Assembly: GCF_900095445.1 (NCBI RefSeq)
Contig: NZ_FMJL01000043.1
Span: 1 to 33,392, forward strand
Reading direction: 5' to 3'
Origin: Clostridium sp. N3C
GTDB lineage: Bacteria; Bacillota; Clostridia; Clostridiales; Clostridiaceae
DNA: 33,392 nt
Shown here: in pieces, positions 31,490 through 33,392 of the stretch
How the letters are laid out: each line of letters begins with the position of its first letter
Numbering within the stretch: position 1 is the stretch's first letter
Position numbers and translations under genes: made by a program
Notes under the pieces: generated by a model
What the model was told of the DNA's origin: nothing
Seen by the model: only the letters and a program-made list of their open reading frames with translations
The model's database searches: none

Positions 31490-32578
31490 ATGAAAAAATT
31501 TTTAGCCTCATTGCTGACTTTGTCTATGTGATTTGGTCTCGTAGCCTGCAAATCAGGAGAGTCAACAGTTAAAGATCCAAACAGTAACACTAACAGTAAC
31601 ACTAATACTAGCACTAATGAAAACGTATCCGGTACTTTGGTTATTTACACCACTACCTATGACCTCGAGTACAAGCTTATAATTGAACAGGGATTCCACA
31701 AAAAGTATCCTAATGTTAAGATCGAAAGTGTACAAGCTGGAGCTGGTGAATTAAAAACTCGTATTAAGTCTGAAGCTGAAAATCCACAGGGTGATGTTAT
31801 GTTTGGTGGATTAACTTACTCCGATGCAAACGCTGGTATTTGGGAAAAATACGTTTCTAAAAATGATTCAACGATGCCAGAATCTATGCGCAACACAACT
31901 GGATATTTGACTTGGACTACAATCCAGTTAGAGAACCTTTTTGTAAACGTTAAAGCTGCTAAAGATGCTGGTATTGATCCAAATTCTATCAATAGTTTTG
32001 ATGCTCTCCTTAATCCTGCACTTAAGGGAAAAATCATTTGGGCAGATCCATCCTCATCATCTTCTGCATGGAATATGCTAGCTACAATACTTGCTGCAAA
32101 AGGTGGCTATGAAAGTGATGAAGCATGGAAGTATGTGGATAAGCTTCTTGCAAACGGCGTTGTTGTAGGTTCAAGCTCAAGTGCTTGCTACAAGTCCGTT
32201 TATGATGGCGAATATGTGGTAGGTCTTACTTATGAAGCTCCTTGTGTTTCATACATTGAAGGAGGAGAAGGCGACAAAGTTAAGTTAGTTTATATGGAAG
32301 AAGGAACATCAGCATTCCCATTTGCATCAGCAATTATAAAAGGTGCAAAAAATATGGACTTAGCTAAGCTATTTATGGATTATGTATCCTCTGAGGAAGC
32401 ACAGAAATTGTGGGCTTCATCAACCGCTCGTCAAGCTAATACAAATTTACCAACTACTAATGAATTCTTAACTGATATGAGCAAAATTAAATTAGTTGAA
32501 TCTGATCATAAATATCTAAGTGAAAACAAAGAGAAAATTTTAGCTAAATTCCAAGAGCTATATGTTAAGTATCAATAA
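31490..32578 (+). pseudogene. ABC transporter solute-binding lipoprotein with in-frame stop in its signal peptide
   Basis: The gene starts at ATG 31490 after a GGAGGG SD and reads M-K-K-F-L-A-S-L-L-T-L-S-M, then TGA at 31529-31531. The same frame continues FGLVACKSGES, a lipobox (L-V-A-C), a Ser/Thr/Asn linker and a full binding-protein domain (VIYTTTYDLEYKLIIEQGF to the stop at 32578), with no other break. The fold recalls the FbpA/AEP-type cluster of extracellular solute-binding proteins (bacterial SBP family 1/8-like). Without readthrough or restart the protein would lack its export signal. A TTG restart at 31637 would give a cytoplasmic form. Either a real mutation or a sequencing error is possible. 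Confidence 0.8.
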
Positions 32579-32593
32579 ATATAAATCATTGGT

Positions 32594-32617
32594 GGGAATC
32601 TGTATAAACAGATTCCT
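32594..32617 (+). other. Intercistronic hairpin after the binding-protein gene
   Basis: A 9-bp stem (32595-32603 with 32608-32616) with an ATAA loop, extended by a possible G-U pair, lies between the binding-protein and ATPase genes and lacks a T run. Such hairpins often stabilise the upstream mRNA so that binding protein exceeds the other components. Confidence 0.65.
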
Positions 32618-32647
32618 TCCAGATAACTTTTGAGAGGAGATTGCTGG

Positions 32648-33392
32648 ATGAGTATTAATATAAAAATCAAAAATGCGGTAAAACGCTACGGCGATAATGT
32701 AATAATCCCTGATTTATCTCTTGACATACATGAGGGTGAGTTCTTTACATTACTTGGACCTAGCGGATGCGGAAAGACAACATTATTACGTATGATAGCA
32801 GGATTTAACTCAATAGAAGATGGCGATTTTTACTTTAATGAAACTCGCATTAATGATTTAGATCCGGCCAAACGTAACATTGGTATGGTGTTTCAAAACT
32901 ATGAGATTTTCCCACATCTATCTGTAAAGAATAACGTAGCCTATGGTTTGAAAAATCGTAAATTAAGCAAGGAAGAAATGGCAGAGAGAACGGAAAAGTT
33001 CTTAAAACTTATGAAAATCAAAGAATTTGAAAACCGTATGCCAGAGCGTTTATCAGGCGGTCAACAACAACGTGTGGCCCTAGCAAGAGCTTTAGCAGTG
33101 CATCCTGATGTATTGCTTATGGATGAGCCTCTATCAAATCTTGATGCTAAGCTAAGAGTGGAGATGCGTGAGGTTATTAAGGAAATCCAAAATAAAATCG
33201 GTATAACTACGGTATATGTTACTCATGATCAGGAAGAAGCAATGGCTGTATCAGACCGTATTGCGGTTATGAATGGTGGTGTAATTCAGCAAATAGGTAC
33301 TCCAAAATTGTTATATCAGAGACCAGCTAATCTTTTTGTAGCCACCTTTATTGGCCATACCAATGTGTTAGATTGTAAGATCTATAAAGATG
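32648..33392 (+). CDS. ABC transporter ATP-binding protein, 3' end cut by window
   Basis: A reading frame from ATG 32648 runs 248 codons to the window end without a stop. It is an importer ATPase of the PotA/FbpC type: Walker A GPSGCGKTT, Q-loop FQNYEIFPHLS, signature LSGGQQQRV, Walker B LLMDEPLSNLDA and H-loop VTHDQEEA. The start of a C-terminal regulatory (TOBE) region follows (FIGHTNVLDCKIY). GAGAGGAG precedes the ATG. It would energise uptake together with the preceding binding protein and a permease expected beyond the window. The family includes iron, polyamine, phosphonate and sugar importers. Confidence 0.93.
   Translation, partial: MSINIKIKNAVKRYGDNVIIPDLSLDIHEGEFFTLLGPSGCGKTTLLRMIAGFNSIEDGDFYFNETRINDLDPAKRNIGMVFQNYEIFPHLSVKNNVAYGLKNRKLSKEEMAERTEKFLKLMKIKEFENRMPERLSGGQQQRVALARALAVHPDVLLMDEPLSNLDAKLRVEMREVIKEIQNKIGITTVYVTHDQEEAMAVSDRIAVMNGGVIQQIGTPKLLYQRPANLFVATFIGHTNVLDCKIYKD

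Noticed and set aside
31529..31531. TGA read as selenocysteine or tryptophan
   Set aside because: It lies in a signal-peptide hydrophobic core where selenocysteine has no role, and murA and the PIN gene end with TGA as a normal stop. A mutation or error is simpler.

Overview
The window comes from an AT-rich, low-GC Gram-positive anaerobe, most likely a Clostridium or close relative. The signs are a Cys-type T-box leader, A+G-rich Shine-Dalgarno (SD) sites with ATG, GTG and TTG starts, rubrerythrin, a stand-alone DUF1858 redox protein, a GerMN lipoprotein, a DnaD/DnaC pair, dUTPase_2, WalJ and MurA. It looks like ordinary chromosome. I see no phage, transposase, plasmid or CRISPR signal. Species cannot be fixed from sequence alone.

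Layout. 1-3391: strong promoter, cysteine-specifier T-box and the ubiG-like/mccB/mccA operon that turns homocysteine into cysteine. 3499-6505: rubrerythrin, a tandem P-loop ATPase and a convergent NlpC/P60 wall hydrolase with two SH3 domains. 6682-9719: AdoMet decarboxylase, signal peptidase I and aldehyde dehydrogenase. 9807-11534 (minus): pgsA then malic enzyme. 11767-13444: small FUSC-type membrane protein, DUF1858 protein and acyl-ACP thioesterase. 13516-16449 (minus): carbon-nitrogen hydrolase, HI0933-type flavoprotein and a DUF3298-like protein. 16670-17534: PIN-domain protein and CoA-binding protein. 17557-18291: seven tRNA genes containing a duplicated Glu-Val-Asp block. 18431-20095: membrane protein with an N-terminal zinc ribbon and four repeated outer modules. 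20163-22117 (minus): dnaD-dnaC. 22407-23396: membrane-anchored M23 peptidase. 23460-26611 (minus): subtilisin-like peptidase, YdcZ-type transporter, dimeric dUTPase and 2'-5' RNA ligase family protein. 26898-30153: murA, walJ-like, GerMN lipoprotein and SEC-C protein. 30541-33392: PfkB kinase, ABC solute-binding lipoprotein interrupted by a stop codon, and an ABC ATPase cut by the window edge.

The most interesting signals are in RNA rather than protein families. (i) The subtilisin-like gene has a 17-bp inverted repeat that would bury both its SD and its start codon. (ii) pgsA and the acyl-ACP thioesterase gene, both lipid genes about 1.1 kb apart, have strong SD sequences 28 and 32 nt from their start codons, each with a hairpin in the gap that would restore workable spacing. 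(iii) dnaD-dnaC has a near-consensus promoter followed after about 80 nt by a strand-specific intrinsic terminator, suggesting attenuation or a small RNA. (iv) A nonsense codon sits in the signal peptide of the last operon's binding protein. (v) A short ORF ending Cys-Cys-stop overlaps the promoter of the cysteine T-box operon. No single locus is clearly a new multi-gene system.
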